64,000 bases of DNA from Azospirillum sp. RU38E. GTDB taxonomy: Bacteria; Pseudomonadota; Alphaproteobacteria; Azospirillales; Azospirillaceae. This document shows, in pieces, positions 46,519 through 54,235 of this stretch. The position numbers and the translations under genes were made by a program. The notes beneath the pieces were generated by a model. That model ran no database searches, was not told the DNA's origin, and worked only from the letters and a program-made list of their open reading frames with translations. The number at the start of each line of letters is the position of its first letter. The stretch's first letter is position 1. The stretch covers positions 431,667-495,666 of the forward strand of contig NZ_FZOI01000002.1 in assembly GCF_900188385.1 (NCBI RefSeq), written 5' to 3'.

Positions 46519-46637
46519 TGATACCAAGTTACGATGAATGGAATTGATCGTAACTTGGTACTTCGGCGACTGCCGCAGTGTGGCTCTTTCAGCATGAAAC
46601 TAAAGCGGTTGGCTTGTTGGCGCCGGTGAGAGAAGGG
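46519..46637. repeat. Dispersed multi-hairpin element, copy C (diverged)
   Basis: H1 arms 46522-46535 and 46547-46560 (TACCAAGTTACGAT and complement), differing from copy B by a paired G-to-A/C-to-T change. A shortened H2 (CGGC-gact-GCCG) lies at 46564-46575, and the tail has GTTGGCGCCGG as in copies A and B, but H3 and H4 are degraded. It sits after the hydratase-lyase gene, on the edge of the AT-rich insert. Confidence 0.7.
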
Positions 46638-46670
46638 CACGAATCCATTGCGTAACAAAATTTCTTGTGT

Positions 46671-46696
46671 TAAAATTAAAATTAAAATTAATTAAA
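46671..46696. repeat. Short AT-rich tandem repeat
   Basis: About three copies of a TTAAAA hexamer, 65 bp upstream of the glycosyltransferase start. It could alter promoter spacing by slippage, but nothing else supports phase variation. Confidence 0.5.
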
Positions 46697-46705
46697 CAAA
46701 GAAGC

Positions 46706-46735
46706 TCTTTCTTTTGTATAATTACAAAAGAAAGA
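46706..46735. other. Perfect 13-bp inverted repeat in the glycosyltransferase leader
   Basis: TCTTTCTTTTGTA-taat-TACAAAAGAAAGA, ending 25 bp before the ATG at 46761. It could be an operator, or an attenuator stem in the leader RNA. Confidence 0.6.
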
Positions 46736-46760
46736 TTCTTCAATCAGGAGATTTTGGGCC

Positions 46761-47630
46761 ATGTTGTTTATTTCCTCCCAGATTGGTGATTCTCACGTTC
46801 CAACAAACCGAAATGCCATCGTCAGCATGGTTATCGGCGATAATTTTATAAAGCAATGGGTTGGGTTATGCCAAGGTGAGTGGGTCAATTACGCCAAAAG
46901 ACATGGCTTCGACATCATCATGATCAACCGCCCATTGGATGAGTCGGGCTATGCGGCAAGCCGTTCACCGGCATGGCAAAAGCTATTGATCCTGGACCAA
47001 CCTTGGGCGGCAAAATATGAGCGGATCATCTGGTTAGATAGCGACATCTTGATCAATCCGACAGCACCGAACATTCTTGGCTCTGTACCGGACCACACGC
47101 ATGTGGGTGTTCCTGTTGGAAGTAGAGATCATGAGTCGCCAATCCTGCACGCAGTGAATGAAAGATTATACAATGTTAAAATATTACCTGAAGAATGGCC
47201 GGGCACACACCGGGCAATAAATGGAAGTATATTTAGAGATACAATCAACGTAGATCTTGATGACAGTTTCTGCATGTTTTGTACCGGAGTGCTTGTCGTG
47301 AGCCCCAAATATCATAGGGAAATATTCCTAAGATCATATAACAATTACAATTCAGAAAGCAGGCTTTACGAGCAGCCTGCGCTTTCCTATGAAATATGCA
47401 AATCTGGAAAAGTAACTGAATTTTCAACACGATTCAATTGGATGCCAATGTTGATGATGTTGCTTTATTTTCCAGAATTTTGGTCCACTCCATTTACAAA
47501 AGAAAAATATCTCGAGATGCTGCCGATGCTGCGTAAAGAGTTCGCAATTTCGTACTTTTTGCACTTTGCTGGGTGCGGAGGTTTGATGAAATTCATCTCT
47601 CCAGAAGATCTTTACCCACCCATAAGGTGA
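46761..47630 (+). CDS. Putative glycosyltransferase (GT-A fold), AT-rich
   Basis: 289 residues. 'YERIIWLDSDILINPTAPNI' holds a DxD-like metal motif (LDSD), preceded by 'NYAKRHGFDIIMINRP' and 'SPAWQKLLILDQPW', as in galactosyl/mannosyl GT-A enzymes of the GMA12/MNN10 (GT34) type. 'SRLYEQPALSYEICKSG' is a late acceptor-side block. No signal peptide or membrane helix, so probably cytoplasmic. Composition is visibly AT-rich against high-GC neighbours. It splits the hydroxycinnamate genes (vdh-ech before, fcs after) and is bracketed by copy C and AT-rich repeats, so transfer into this spot is likely. The acceptor is unknown. Confidence 0.75.
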   Translation: MLFISSQIGDSHVPTNRNAIVSMVIGDNFIKQWVGLCQGEWVNYAKRHGFDIIMINRPLDESGYAASRSPAWQKLLILDQPWAAKYERIIWLDSDILINPTAPNILGSVPDHTHVGVPVGSRDHESPILHAVNERLYNVKILPEEWPGTHRAINGSIFRDTINVDLDDSFCMFCTGVLVVSPKYHREIFLRSYNNYNSESRLYEQPALSYEICKSGKVTEFSTRFNWMPMLMMLLYFPEFWSTPFTKEKYLEMLPMLRKEFAISYFLHFAGCGGLMKFISPEDLYPPIR

Positions 47631-47636
47631 AAATAC

Positions 47637-47658
47637 TTTATGAATATAAATTCATAAA
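47637..47658. terminator. AT-rich hairpin after the glycosyltransferase gene
   Basis: TTTATGAAT-ataa-ATTCATAAA, 9-bp perfect stem 7 bp after the stop, followed by ATTT. Weak by stability, but in terminator position. Confidence 0.45.
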
Positions 47659-47809
47659 ATTTACATTAGTCATTATTCATCAAAAATTGAGCTCGTACGG
47701 TTGATTTTTCTACAGTTCACCCTTCGAAATTTCCAAAAACAATCCGCCGATTATTTTCCTGCTCCCGACTAAGAGCAGTCATGGCAAATACCCCAGGGAG
47801 AAACACCTC

Positions 47810-49351
47810 ATGATTCCCCCCGCCCCCACCGCCGGCTGGCCCGCCCCCGATCCGGTTGCTTTTCAGGCCGCCATGCGGCCTGCAGCTTTGGCGCTGGTCG
47901 ATCTAGTCAGCGGACGGCGTTTCACCTATGCCGATCTTGATGGCGCCATCAACCGCTGCGCCCAGTGGCTGTTGGCGACGTTGGGGGATGCCAACGGGCA
48001 GCGCGTCGCCGTGCTGGGCCGCAATGATGTGGCCATGCCTATCCTGCATCTGGCCGCCGCGCGGGTGGGGGCCATTTTCGTGCCCCTGAACTGGCGGCTG
48101 ACCGTACCGGAACTGGCCTATCAGATTGGCGACTGCACCCCGTCGCTGGTGCTGGCTGATGCCGAATTCCGCACAGCGGCCGATCAGGCCGCCGCCGGCC
48201 AGCCGCAGACGCGTGTGTTAAGTCTGGCCGAGGTCGCGACCGAATGGGAAAGCCAGCCGGCCGTCCGACCGAGCTGCTTTCCGCAGGCCGATCAGCCCTC
48301 CACCCTTCTATACACCTCCGGCACCTCCGGCCGGCCCAAGGGCGCGCTGCTAACGGAGGCGAATGCCTTCTTCACCGCCGTCAATTTCGGCATGATGAAC
48401 AAGATCACCGCCGATTCCGTGGTGCTGTGCGACATGCCTTTGTTCCACGTCGTTGGCCTGCTGACCATGACGCGCACCCCTTTGACCCAGGGTGGCACGC
48501 TACTGATGTCGCGCGGGTTCGAACCGGCGGTGACGCTGGCGCGGCTGGCCGATCCGGGCTTGGGGGTCACCCATTACATGTGCGTACCGCAGATGGCGCA
48601 GACCCTGCGCCAGCACCCGGATTACCGGGCCGATGTGCTGGCGCGGCTGACCGCCTTCTGCACCGGTGGCGCGCCGATGCCAACCTCCCTGATTCAGCGC
48701 TTTGTCGATGAGGGCATTACGGTCGCCGACGGGTATGGGATGAGCGAGGCGGGAACCGTGCTGGGAATGCCAGTGGGGGACCGCGCCCGCATCGCCGCCA
48801 AGGCCGGTTCCGCCGGCCTGCCGGCCCCGGTCCTGCGGGTGCGGCTGGTGGATGATGCGGGGCAGGATGTGCCCGAAGGGGCCGTTGGGGAGCTGTGGAT
48901 CAACGGCCCCAACCTGTCGCCCGGTTACTGGAACCGCCCGGAACTGCCGACGCTGGCCGATCAGGGCGGCTGGCTGCGCACCGGTGATGCGGCGCGGCGG
49001 GATGCCGATGGCTTCTATTATCTCGTCGACCGCAAGAAGGACATGTACATTTCCGGCGGCGAAAATGTCTATCCGGCAGAAGTTGAAGGCGCCATCCTGG
49101 AACTGGACGCCGTGGCAGAAGTCGCCGTGGTCGGCATTCCGGATGAAAAATGGGGGGAGGTTGGCTGGGCCTTTATCGTCCCCCGCAGCGGTCACAGCCT
49201 GACGGCTGACATGGTAACCGGCCATCTGGATGGCCGTCTGGCCCGTTATAAACGACCGCATAAGGTGGTACTGTGCGAAACCCTGCCCCGTACCGGGTCC
49301 GGCAAGGTGCAAAAACATCTGCTGCGACAGCAGGTTTTACCGCCTGCGTGA
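47810..49351 (+). CDS. Acyl-CoA synthetase, probable feruloyl/coumaroyl-CoA ligase
   Basis: 513 residues of the ANL superfamily. AMP-binding P-loop 'LLYTSGTSGRPKGALL' (about 165), 'YGMSEAGTVLG' (A5 motif), 'WLRTGDAARRDADGFYYLVD' (A7-A8) and the C-terminal catalytic Lys in 'PRTGSGKVQKHLL'. It is a full-length ligase activating a carboxylate as acyl-CoA. Adjacent vdh, HCHL and MarR genes point to ferulate/4-coumarate as substrate (Fcs). GGGAG lies 9 nt before the ATG. It is separated from its partner genes by the glycosyltransferase insert. Confidence 0.88.
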   Translation: MIPPAPTAGWPAPDPVAFQAAMRPAALALVDLVSGRRFTYADLDGAINRCAQWLLATLGDANGQRVAVLGRNDVAMPILHLAAARVGAIFVPLNWRLTVPELAYQIGDCTPSLVLADAEFRTAADQAAAGQPQTRVLSLAEVATEWESQPAVRPSCFPQADQPSTLLYTSGTSGRPKGALLTEANAFFTAVNFGMMNKITADSVVLCDMPLFHVVGLLTMTRTPLTQGGTLLMSRGFEPAVTLARLADPGLGVTHYMCVPQMAQTLRQHPDYRADVLARLTAFCTGGAPMPTSLIQRFVDEGITVADGYGMSEAGTVLGMPVGDRARIAAKAGSAGLPAPVLRVRLVDDAGQDVPEGAVGELWINGPNLSPGYWNRPELPTLADQGGWLRTGDAARRDADGFYYLVDRKKDMYISGGENVYPAEVEGAILELDAVAEVAVVGIPDEKWGEVGWAFIVPRSGHSLTADMVTGHLDGRLARYKRPHKVVLCETLPRTGSGKVQKHLLRQQVLPPA

Positions 49352-49426
49352 AGTGACCGCTCGAAATCCGCGCGCCATACCTATAACTTGGGCGGCAGGA
49401 CAGTGAAGAGTGCGGGAAAGAGAAGC

Positions 49427-49909
49427 ATGGTTATGGATGATCAGGGGCGTTCGAACGGGGTCGATATGTCGGCGCTGCACTCTTCCGTCGGGTATCGGTT
49501 GCGCCGGGCCCAGATTGCCGCGTTCAACCTGTTCATCCAGTTCATGGCGGAGGTGGATATCCGCCCCACCCAGTTCGCCATTCTGACCGTGGTGCGTGAC
49601 AATCCCGGCCTCAGCCAGTCGCAGATCAGCGACGCTTTGGGGCTGAAACGGGCCAATCTGGTGCCGCTGCTGGATGCGCTGGAAGGTCGCGGCCTGCTGG
49701 TCCGCTCCCCCTCCCCGGCCGACCGCCGTTCCTATTGCCTGCATCTGACGCCCGATGGGCAGGAGCGGATGAAGGAATTCCAGGCCTGCCATGATGCCTA
49801 TGAGGCGGAACTCTCCTCCCAGCTCGGCCCCGCCGGACGGGGTGCTTTGCTGTCGCTGCTGGATGGTATTCAGCTGGTGGCCAACAGCAATGGCGATGGG
49901 GAAGAGTAA
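49427..49909 (+). CDS. MarR-family transcriptional regulator
   Basis: 160 residues from the ATG at 49427; an in-frame TTG at 49388 and GTG at 49403 are alternatives. Winged helix 'PTQFAILTVVRDNPGLSQSQ' then 'ISDALGLKRANLVPLLDALE', 'LLVRSPSPADRRSYCLHLT'. Close to the type (FerR/CouR/HcaR) that represses hydroxycinnamate genes and is released by hydroxycinnamoyl-CoA. It follows fcs by 75 bp. Candidate targets are the dyads near 43877, 44070 and 49380. Confidence 0.9.
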   Translation: MVMDDQGRSNGVDMSALHSSVGYRLRRAQIAAFNLFIQFMAEVDIRPTQFAILTVVRDNPGLSQSQISDALGLKRANLVPLLDALEGRGLLVRSPSPADRRSYCLHLTPDGQERMKEFQACHDAYEAELSSQLGPAGRGALLSLLDGIQLVANSNGDGEE

Positions 49910-49915
49910 AAGCCC

Positions 49916-50239
49916 TTATCCCCTGTAAGGGTCCGTCCGGGGCAGCTGTGCGGCCCGCTGCAATGCGCGGCCGGCGATGAAATCCCGCAAGGCGCGGGGG
50001 ATGCGGTCGCGGCTGGACCAGCGCAGCGCTGTGCGGCGGCTGCTTAGCCATTCCAGCGCCACCTCCCGCCCATTCTCATAGCGGTGCTGGTCCATCTCCG
50101 TCATTGCATCCAGCCGGCGATAATCCAGCGGCAGACCGCGCATCGCTTCAGTAAAACCCTCATGAAAGGCGCGGTGGGCCGCCACCACGCGGGCCACCCG
50201 CCAGCTGCGCGCGCCATGAATATTGTCGTTGGGTGCCAT
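49916..50239 (-). CDS. Uncharacterised 107-residue protein, divergent from zinc GTPase
   Basis: 107 residues, rich in Arg and Trp, with no signal peptide, membrane helix or Cys. 'YRRLDAMTEMDQHRYENGRE' and 'ALRDFIAGRALQRAAQLPR' suggest a small helical protein. I do not recognise the family. Its start is 40 bp from a Zur-like box shared with the divergent COG0523 gene, so zinc-responsive expression is possible. The reading frame is maintained with normal host codon use. Confidence 0.6.
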   Translation of the reverse strand: MAPNDNIHGARSWRVARVVAAHRAFHEGFTEAMRGLPLDYRRLDAMTEMDQHRYENGREVALEWLSSRRTALRWSSRDRIPRALRDFIAGRALQRAAQLPRTDPYRG

Positions 50240-50278
50240 CGGTCGATCCGCTGGAGGGATATTGCATAGACAAGATAC

Positions 50279-50296
50279 GTTACGTTATAACATAAG
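50279..50296. promoter_or_regulatory. Zur-like box
   Basis: GTTAC-GTTATAAC-ATAAG centred on a perfect 8-bp palindrome. It agrees with the alphaproteobacterial Zur consensus (GATATGTTATAACATATC, from memory) at most positions. It lies between two divergent starts (50239 minus, 50328 plus) and upstream of a COG0523-DUF1826 pair, a known zinc-repression context. Confidence 0.75.
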
Positions 50297-50327
50297 CAAG
50301 ATTTTTTCCTTTGGTCTGGATGCCCCT

Positions 50328-51539
50328 ATGGACACGCGCCTGCCCGTCACCGTGCTTTCCGGCTTTCTCGGCGCCGGTAAAACCAGTCTGCTGAACCATG
50401 TTCTCAATAACCGGGAGGGTTTGCGCGTCGCCGTCATCGTCAATGATATGGGCGAGGTGAATATCGACGCCGATCTGGTGCGCGATGGTGGCAACCTCTC
50501 CCACACCCAGGAAAAGCTGGTGGAGATGAGCAATGGCTGCATCTGCTGCACCCTGCGCGACGATCTGTTGCTGGAGGTGCGGCGGCTGGCGGCGGAACGG
50601 CGGTTCGATTATCTGCTGATTGAAAGCACCGGCATTTCTGAACCGCTGCCCGTGGCCGCCACCTTCGATTTCCGTGATGAGGCTGGCGATAGCTTGGCCG
50701 ACGTGGCGCGGCTGGATACGATGGTCACGGTGGTCGATGCGGTGAACCTGCTGCGCGATTACGCCTCCACCGACTTCCTGCGCGATCGGGGCCAATCGCT
50801 GGGGGAGGATGATGGCCGCGCCCTGGTCAACCTGCTGGTTGATCAGATTGAGTTTGCCGACGTGATCGTGCTGAACAAGATCGACACGGCCACCACCGAC
50901 CAATTGGACCTTGCCCGCAAGATCATCCGTGCCCTGAACCCGGATGCGGCCTTGCTGGAAACCTCCCGCGGGCGGGTGCCCCTGCCCCATATCCTCAATA
51001 CCGGTCGTTTCGATTACGAAAAGGCCCAGGAACATCCGCTCTGGTTCAAGGAACTGTACGGCTTCAAGGAGCATCAGCCGGAAACGCTGGAATATGGCAT
51101 TTCCAGCTTCGTCTATCGCGCCCGCCGCCCCTTCCACCCGGAAAAATTCTTTCGCTTTATCCAGCGGGAATGGCCAAACGTGCTGCGCTCCAAGGGTCAT
51201 TTCTGGTTGGCAACAAGGCCGGACTGGGTGGGGGAACTGGGCCAGGCCGGCGCCCTGGTCCAGCATGAGGCGATGGGGTTCTGGTGGGCCGCCGTGCCGA
51301 AGGAACGCTGGCCGGACGATCCGGACTATCGCCGTTCCATCACCCGCAACTGGCACCCGGTCTATGGTGACCGGCGGCAGGAGATTGTCTTCATCGGCAC
51401 CGGCATGGATGAAGCGGATATCCGCCGCCAGTTGGATGCCTGCCTGATCGGGGATGAAGGGGCAACGGAACTGGATCTGGCCAACTGGCGCAAGCTGCCA
51501 GACCCGTTCCCGCGCTGGAAGCGGACGGGGGAGGCATGA
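50328..51539 (+). CDS. COG0523/CobW-family zinc metallochaperone GTPase
   Basis: 403 residues. Walker A 'GFLGAGKTSLLNH', metal-binding CxCC in 'NGCICCTLRDD' (about 67), 'LIESTGISEPLPVA', G4 'NKID', and a C-terminal CobW_C domain ('PFHPEKFFRFIQREWPNVLR'). Such GTPases transfer zinc to client enzymes under zinc starvation (ZigA/ZNG1 type). The Zur-like box at 50279 supports zinc control. It overlaps the DUF1826 gene at ATGA. Confidence 0.93.
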   Translation: MDTRLPVTVLSGFLGAGKTSLLNHVLNNREGLRVAVIVNDMGEVNIDADLVRDGGNLSHTQEKLVEMSNGCICCTLRDDLLLEVRRLAAERRFDYLLIESTGISEPLPVAATFDFRDEAGDSLADVARLDTMVTVVDAVNLLRDYASTDFLRDRGQSLGEDDGRALVNLLVDQIEFADVIVLNKIDTATTDQLDLARKIIRALNPDAALLETSRGRVPLPHILNTGRFDYEKAQEHPLWFKELYGFKEHQPETLEYGISSFVYRARRPFHPEKFFRFIQREWPNVLRSKGHFWLATRPDWVGELGQAGALVQHEAMGFWWAAVPKERWPDDPDYRRSITRNWHPVYGDRRQEIVFIGTGMDEADIRRQLDACLIGDEGATELDLANWRKLPDPFPRWKRTGEA

Positions 51540-52219
51540 TGGCATTGTCGCTTCCCCTGCCCCTGTCCGCCAGCGCGGCAAGCCACGGCGGCGGCGTGGT
51601 GCGCGGTACCGATCCCTCCGTGCTGGCCAGCGTGGGCCATGCCGATACGGCGCTGGCCCTGTGGGAACGGCAGATGCCGGACCTGATGCGCTGCCTTGCC
51701 GCCCTGCCGGCCAGCCGCCTGCCCAGCGGGCGGGTGCTGGTGCGGCTGGACGATGCGCCCGCCGCCCTGGCCCAACTGCTGGGCGAAAGCCCGTTGGGTG
51801 ATGCGCCGCTGGCCCAGGCCCTGCTGGCCGACATGCTGGACCTGACGCAGCAATTTGCCGCCATCGCCCAAACCGACCGGGTGGATATCCGGCTGGACAA
51901 ACTGGCGCATAACGCCTGCTGGAAATTCCACCGCGACCATGTGCGGCTGCGCCTGTTGGCGACATATCGGGGCCCGCAGACCCAGATCGTACCGCCGTGC
52001 CACAGCGCCTGGGCGATGACGGCGCAGCGCGCCTATCGGGGGCCGCTGGAGGAGCTGGCACCGGGCACGGTGGCCCTGTTCAAGGGGGCTTGTGCGGCGG
52101 ATGATTGCGGCATCGTCCACCGCTCTCCCCCCATCGCCGGCATGGGGATCACCCGGCTGCTGCTTTGCCTGAACCTGCCGTCAGCGGCATCACCGGTGCC
52201 GTGGGAACATGGCGGCTGA
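51536..52219 (+). CDS. DUF1826 family protein
   Basis: 227 residues. The core 'KLAHNACWKFHRDHVRLRLL' and 'TYRGPQTQIVPP' has the conserved Cys and His residues of DUF1826, and 'GTVALFKGACAADDCGIVHR' adds further Cys/His. These could bind metal. The family is typically fused or adjacent to COG0523 GTPases, in Zur regulons. ATGA overlap with the GTPase gene gives tight coupling; a second ATG follows directly at 51539. The biochemical role is unknown. Confidence 0.88.
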   Translation: MMALSLPLPLSASAASHGGGVVRGTDPSVLASVGHADTALALWERQMPDLMRCLAALPASRLPSGRVLVRLDDAPAALAQLLGESPLGDAPLAQALLADMLDLTQQFAAIAQTDRVDIRLDKLAHNACWKFHRDHVRLRLLATYRGPQTQIVPPCHSAWAMTAQRAYRGPLEELAPGTVALFKGACAADDCGIVHRSPPIAGMGITRLLLCLNLPSAASPVPWEHGG

Positions 52220-52370
52220 TAATATTGCTGGTCATCTGGTGAACGCCCTGTGTTGTCTGCGGGCAGACAACCAGGATGACGACCTCTCATCGGAAACATT
52301 CATTCAGATGGGTATCGCCGCGTTTCAATGCCCGCAAAATTAAAATGTCAGTGCGGCTTGCGTGAATGAT

Positions 52371-52411
52371 GCCAGTCTACACGGCTGGGTGAGTCAGCCG
52401 TGTAGACTGGC
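52371..52411. terminator. 17-bp perfect stem-loop
   Basis: GCCAGTCTACACGGCTG and its complement around a 7-nt loop, 7 bp from the universal stress protein stop and convergent with the DUF1826 gene. No T-run; probably a bidirectional terminator or mRNA end. The rest of the 199-bp gap shows no gene. Confidence 0.65.
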
Positions 52412-52418
52412 GATTTAC

Positions 52419-52856
52419 TCAGCGGTAAACCAGCACCGGCGTTGTCGAATGGGTCAGCACCTTCACCGTTTGGCTGCCCAGCACCACGGCCGCCAAGCCG
52501 CGCCGCCCGTGGGAGGCCATGGCGATCAGGTCGCATCCTGCCTTTGCCGCCGTTTCAATGATGGCTTCATAGGGATGATCGGCCTGCACCAGCGAGGTTT
52601 CGGCAACGACACCAGCCTTGCTGGCCGCTTCAGCCGCTGCCGAGAGCAGCTTTTCCGCATGGCCCACGGCGTGGCCCTCATATTCGGCGCGCGTCTGGGC
52701 CAGCTGTTCGGTCTCCACCGAGAAAACGTGGAACGGTTCGATCACGGTCAGGACATGGACCTGGGCACCGATTTCCTTGGCAAAGGCCACACCCTTATGC
52801 AAGGCGGTCAAGGAAAGCTCCGACCCGTCCACTGGAATGAGAATGCGCTTGTACAT
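52419..52856 (-). CDS. Universal stress protein, UspA family
   Basis: 145 residues from the ATG at 52856 (GGAGG 6 nt upstream; the frame is open to 53237 but lacks family similarity there). 'KRILIPVDGSELSLTALHKG' and the ATP-binding 'MASHGRRGLAAVVLGSQTVK' are diagnostic. It is a single-domain, probably dimeric ATP-binding stress protein. The divergent promoter region with two FNR-like boxes suggests induction under low oxygen. Confidence 0.94.
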   Translation of the reverse strand: MYKRILIPVDGSELSLTALHKGVAFAKEIGAQVHVLTVIEPFHVFSVETEQLAQTRAEYEGHAVGHAEKLLSAAAEAASKAGVVAETSLVQADHPYEAIIETAAKAGCDLIAMASHGRRGLAAVVLGSQTVKVLTHSTTPVLVYR

Positions 52857-52920
52857 CGGCTTCCTCCAACCCTGATTATTGATTACGGCTTCAGGATACG
52901 ACCTATCGGTCAGAGATGCC

Positions 52921-52934
52921 TTGATCCAGGTCAG
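52921..52934. promoter_or_regulatory. FNR/FixK-like box 1
   Basis: TTGAT-ccag-GTCAG, one mismatch in the second half from TTGAT-N4-ATCAA beyond the common G, between usp (start 52856) and adh (start 53038). Confidence 0.5.
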
Positions 52935-52964
52935 TTGATGCAGGTTTCCATTTCGGCGTCCCGC

Positions 52965-52978
52965 TTGATCAAGGTCAA
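52965..52978. promoter_or_regulatory. FNR/FixK-like box 2
   Basis: TTGAT-caag-GTCAA, matching the FNR/FixK/Dnr dyad at 9 of 10 half-site positions. It lies 60 bp before the alcohol dehydrogenase start, and 44 bp from box 1. Confidence 0.65.
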
Positions 52979-53037
52979 GGCCCTTCCCCTCCCGACGTGG
53001 GAAGCTCCAGACCTCACAACCGGAGAGGAAGCGTGCC

Positions 53038-54114
53038 ATGCCAGCCAAAATGAAGGCAGCCATCTTTGTTGAACCCGGCCGCATCGTGCTGGAGGACAAG
53101 CCGATCCCCGATGTGGGGCCGTTGGATGCCTTGATCCGCATCACCACCACCACCATCTGCGGCACCGACGTCCATATTCTGAAGGGCGAATATCCGGTCG
53201 CGCGCGGTTTGACGATCGGGCATGAACCGGTGGGCATTATTGAGAAGCTGGGTTCCGCCGTTACCGGATATCAGGAAGGGCAGCGCGTCGTGGCCGGCGC
53301 CATCACGCCCAGCGGCCATTCCCATGCCTGCCTGTGCGGGTGCTCCTCCCAGGATGGCGCCGGTACACGCCATGGCTTCAAGCCGATGGGCGGCTGGCGC
53401 TTTGGCAATACGATTGATGGCACCCAGGCGGAATATGTGCTGGTGCCCGATGCCATGGTCAATCTCAGCCCTGTTCCCGATCATCTCAGCGATGAACAGG
53501 TGCTGATGTGCCCGGACATCATGTCGACCGGCTTTTCCGGCGCTGAAAGTGCCGGTATCCGCATCGGCGATACGGTGGCCGTTTTCGCCCTCGGCCCCAT
53601 CGGGCTATGTGCCGTTGCCGGCGCCAAACTGATGGGTGCCACCCGGATCATCGGGGTGGATACGGTGCCGGAACGACTGGCCATTGCCCGCAAGCTGGGT
53701 GCCGATGATGTGGTGGATTTCCGGACGGGCGACCCGGTGGAACAGATCATGGCCCTGACAGACAGGCGCGGGGTGGATGCCGCCATCGAGGCGCTGGGCA
53801 CCCAGGGTACCTTTGAGGCGGGCTTGCGGGTCATCCGCCCCGGCGGCACCTTGTCCAGCCTGGGCGTCTATTCCACCGACCTGCGCATTCCGCTCAGCGC
53901 CTTTTCCGCCGGTCTGGGCGACAATCGCATTGTCACCAGCCTCTGCCCCGGCGGCAAGGAGCGGATGCGCCGCTTGATGGGGGTGATCGCCTCGGGCCGG
54001 GCCGATCTTTCGGCCCTGGTAACCCATCGCTTCAAGCTGGATGATATCGAGAAGGCCTATGATCTGTTCTCACACCAGCGCGACGGGGTGCTGAAGGTCG
54101 CCATTACGCCCTGA
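53038..54114 (+). CDS. Zinc-dependent alcohol dehydrogenase (secondary-alcohol type)
   Basis: 358 residues of the MDR family. Catalytic zinc ligands fit Cys in 'TTTICGTDVHI', His in 'GLTIGHEPVG' and Asp in 'MCPDIMSTGF', as in Clostridium beijerinckii ADH, which has only the catalytic zinc. Rossmann motif 'VFALGPIGLCAVAGAKLMGA'. A Cys cluster 'SHACLCGCSSQDGAG' replaces the structural zinc loop. Expected NAD(P)-linked oxidation of short secondary or primary alcohols. It is divergent from usp with FNR-like boxes between, suiting fermentation or redox balancing in low oxygen. Confidence 0.9.
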   Translation: MPAKMKAAIFVEPGRIVLEDKPIPDVGPLDALIRITTTTICGTDVHILKGEYPVARGLTIGHEPVGIIEKLGSAVTGYQEGQRVVAGAITPSGHSHACLCGCSSQDGAGTRHGFKPMGGWRFGNTIDGTQAEYVLVPDAMVNLSPVPDHLSDEQVLMCPDIMSTGFSGAESAGIRIGDTVAVFALGPIGLCAVAGAKLMGATRIIGVDTVPERLAIARKLGADDVVDFRTGDPVEQIMALTDRRGVDAAIEALGTQGTFEAGLRVIRPGGTLSSLGVYSTDLRIPLSAFSAGLGDNRIVTSLCPGGKERMRRLMGVIASGRADLSALVTHRFKLDDIEKAYDLFSHQRDGVLKVAITP

Positions 54115-54130
54115 TATTTCAAACTGGCCA

Positions 54131-54165
54131 GCCAGCAAGGATGAGTTTTCCTCAGCCTTGTTGGC
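54131..54165. terminator. Imperfect 15-bp hairpin after adh
   Basis: GCCAGCAAGGATGAG pairs with CTCAGCCTTGTTGGC (one mismatch, one G-T wobble) around TTTTC. It lies 17 bp after the adh stop. No downstream T-run. Confidence 0.5.
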
Positions 54166-54235
54166 CGGTCTTCGCCTTTGTCGGCTTGCCCTCACCGCCC
54201 TATGCTGAACCCTTCCGGAAAAGGGAGGGGTGGCG

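Noticed and set aside
46671..46735. CRISPR-like or IS terminal repeats around the glycosyltransferase
   Set aside because: Repeats are too short and no transposase frame or target duplication was found; direct evidence for an IS is lacking.
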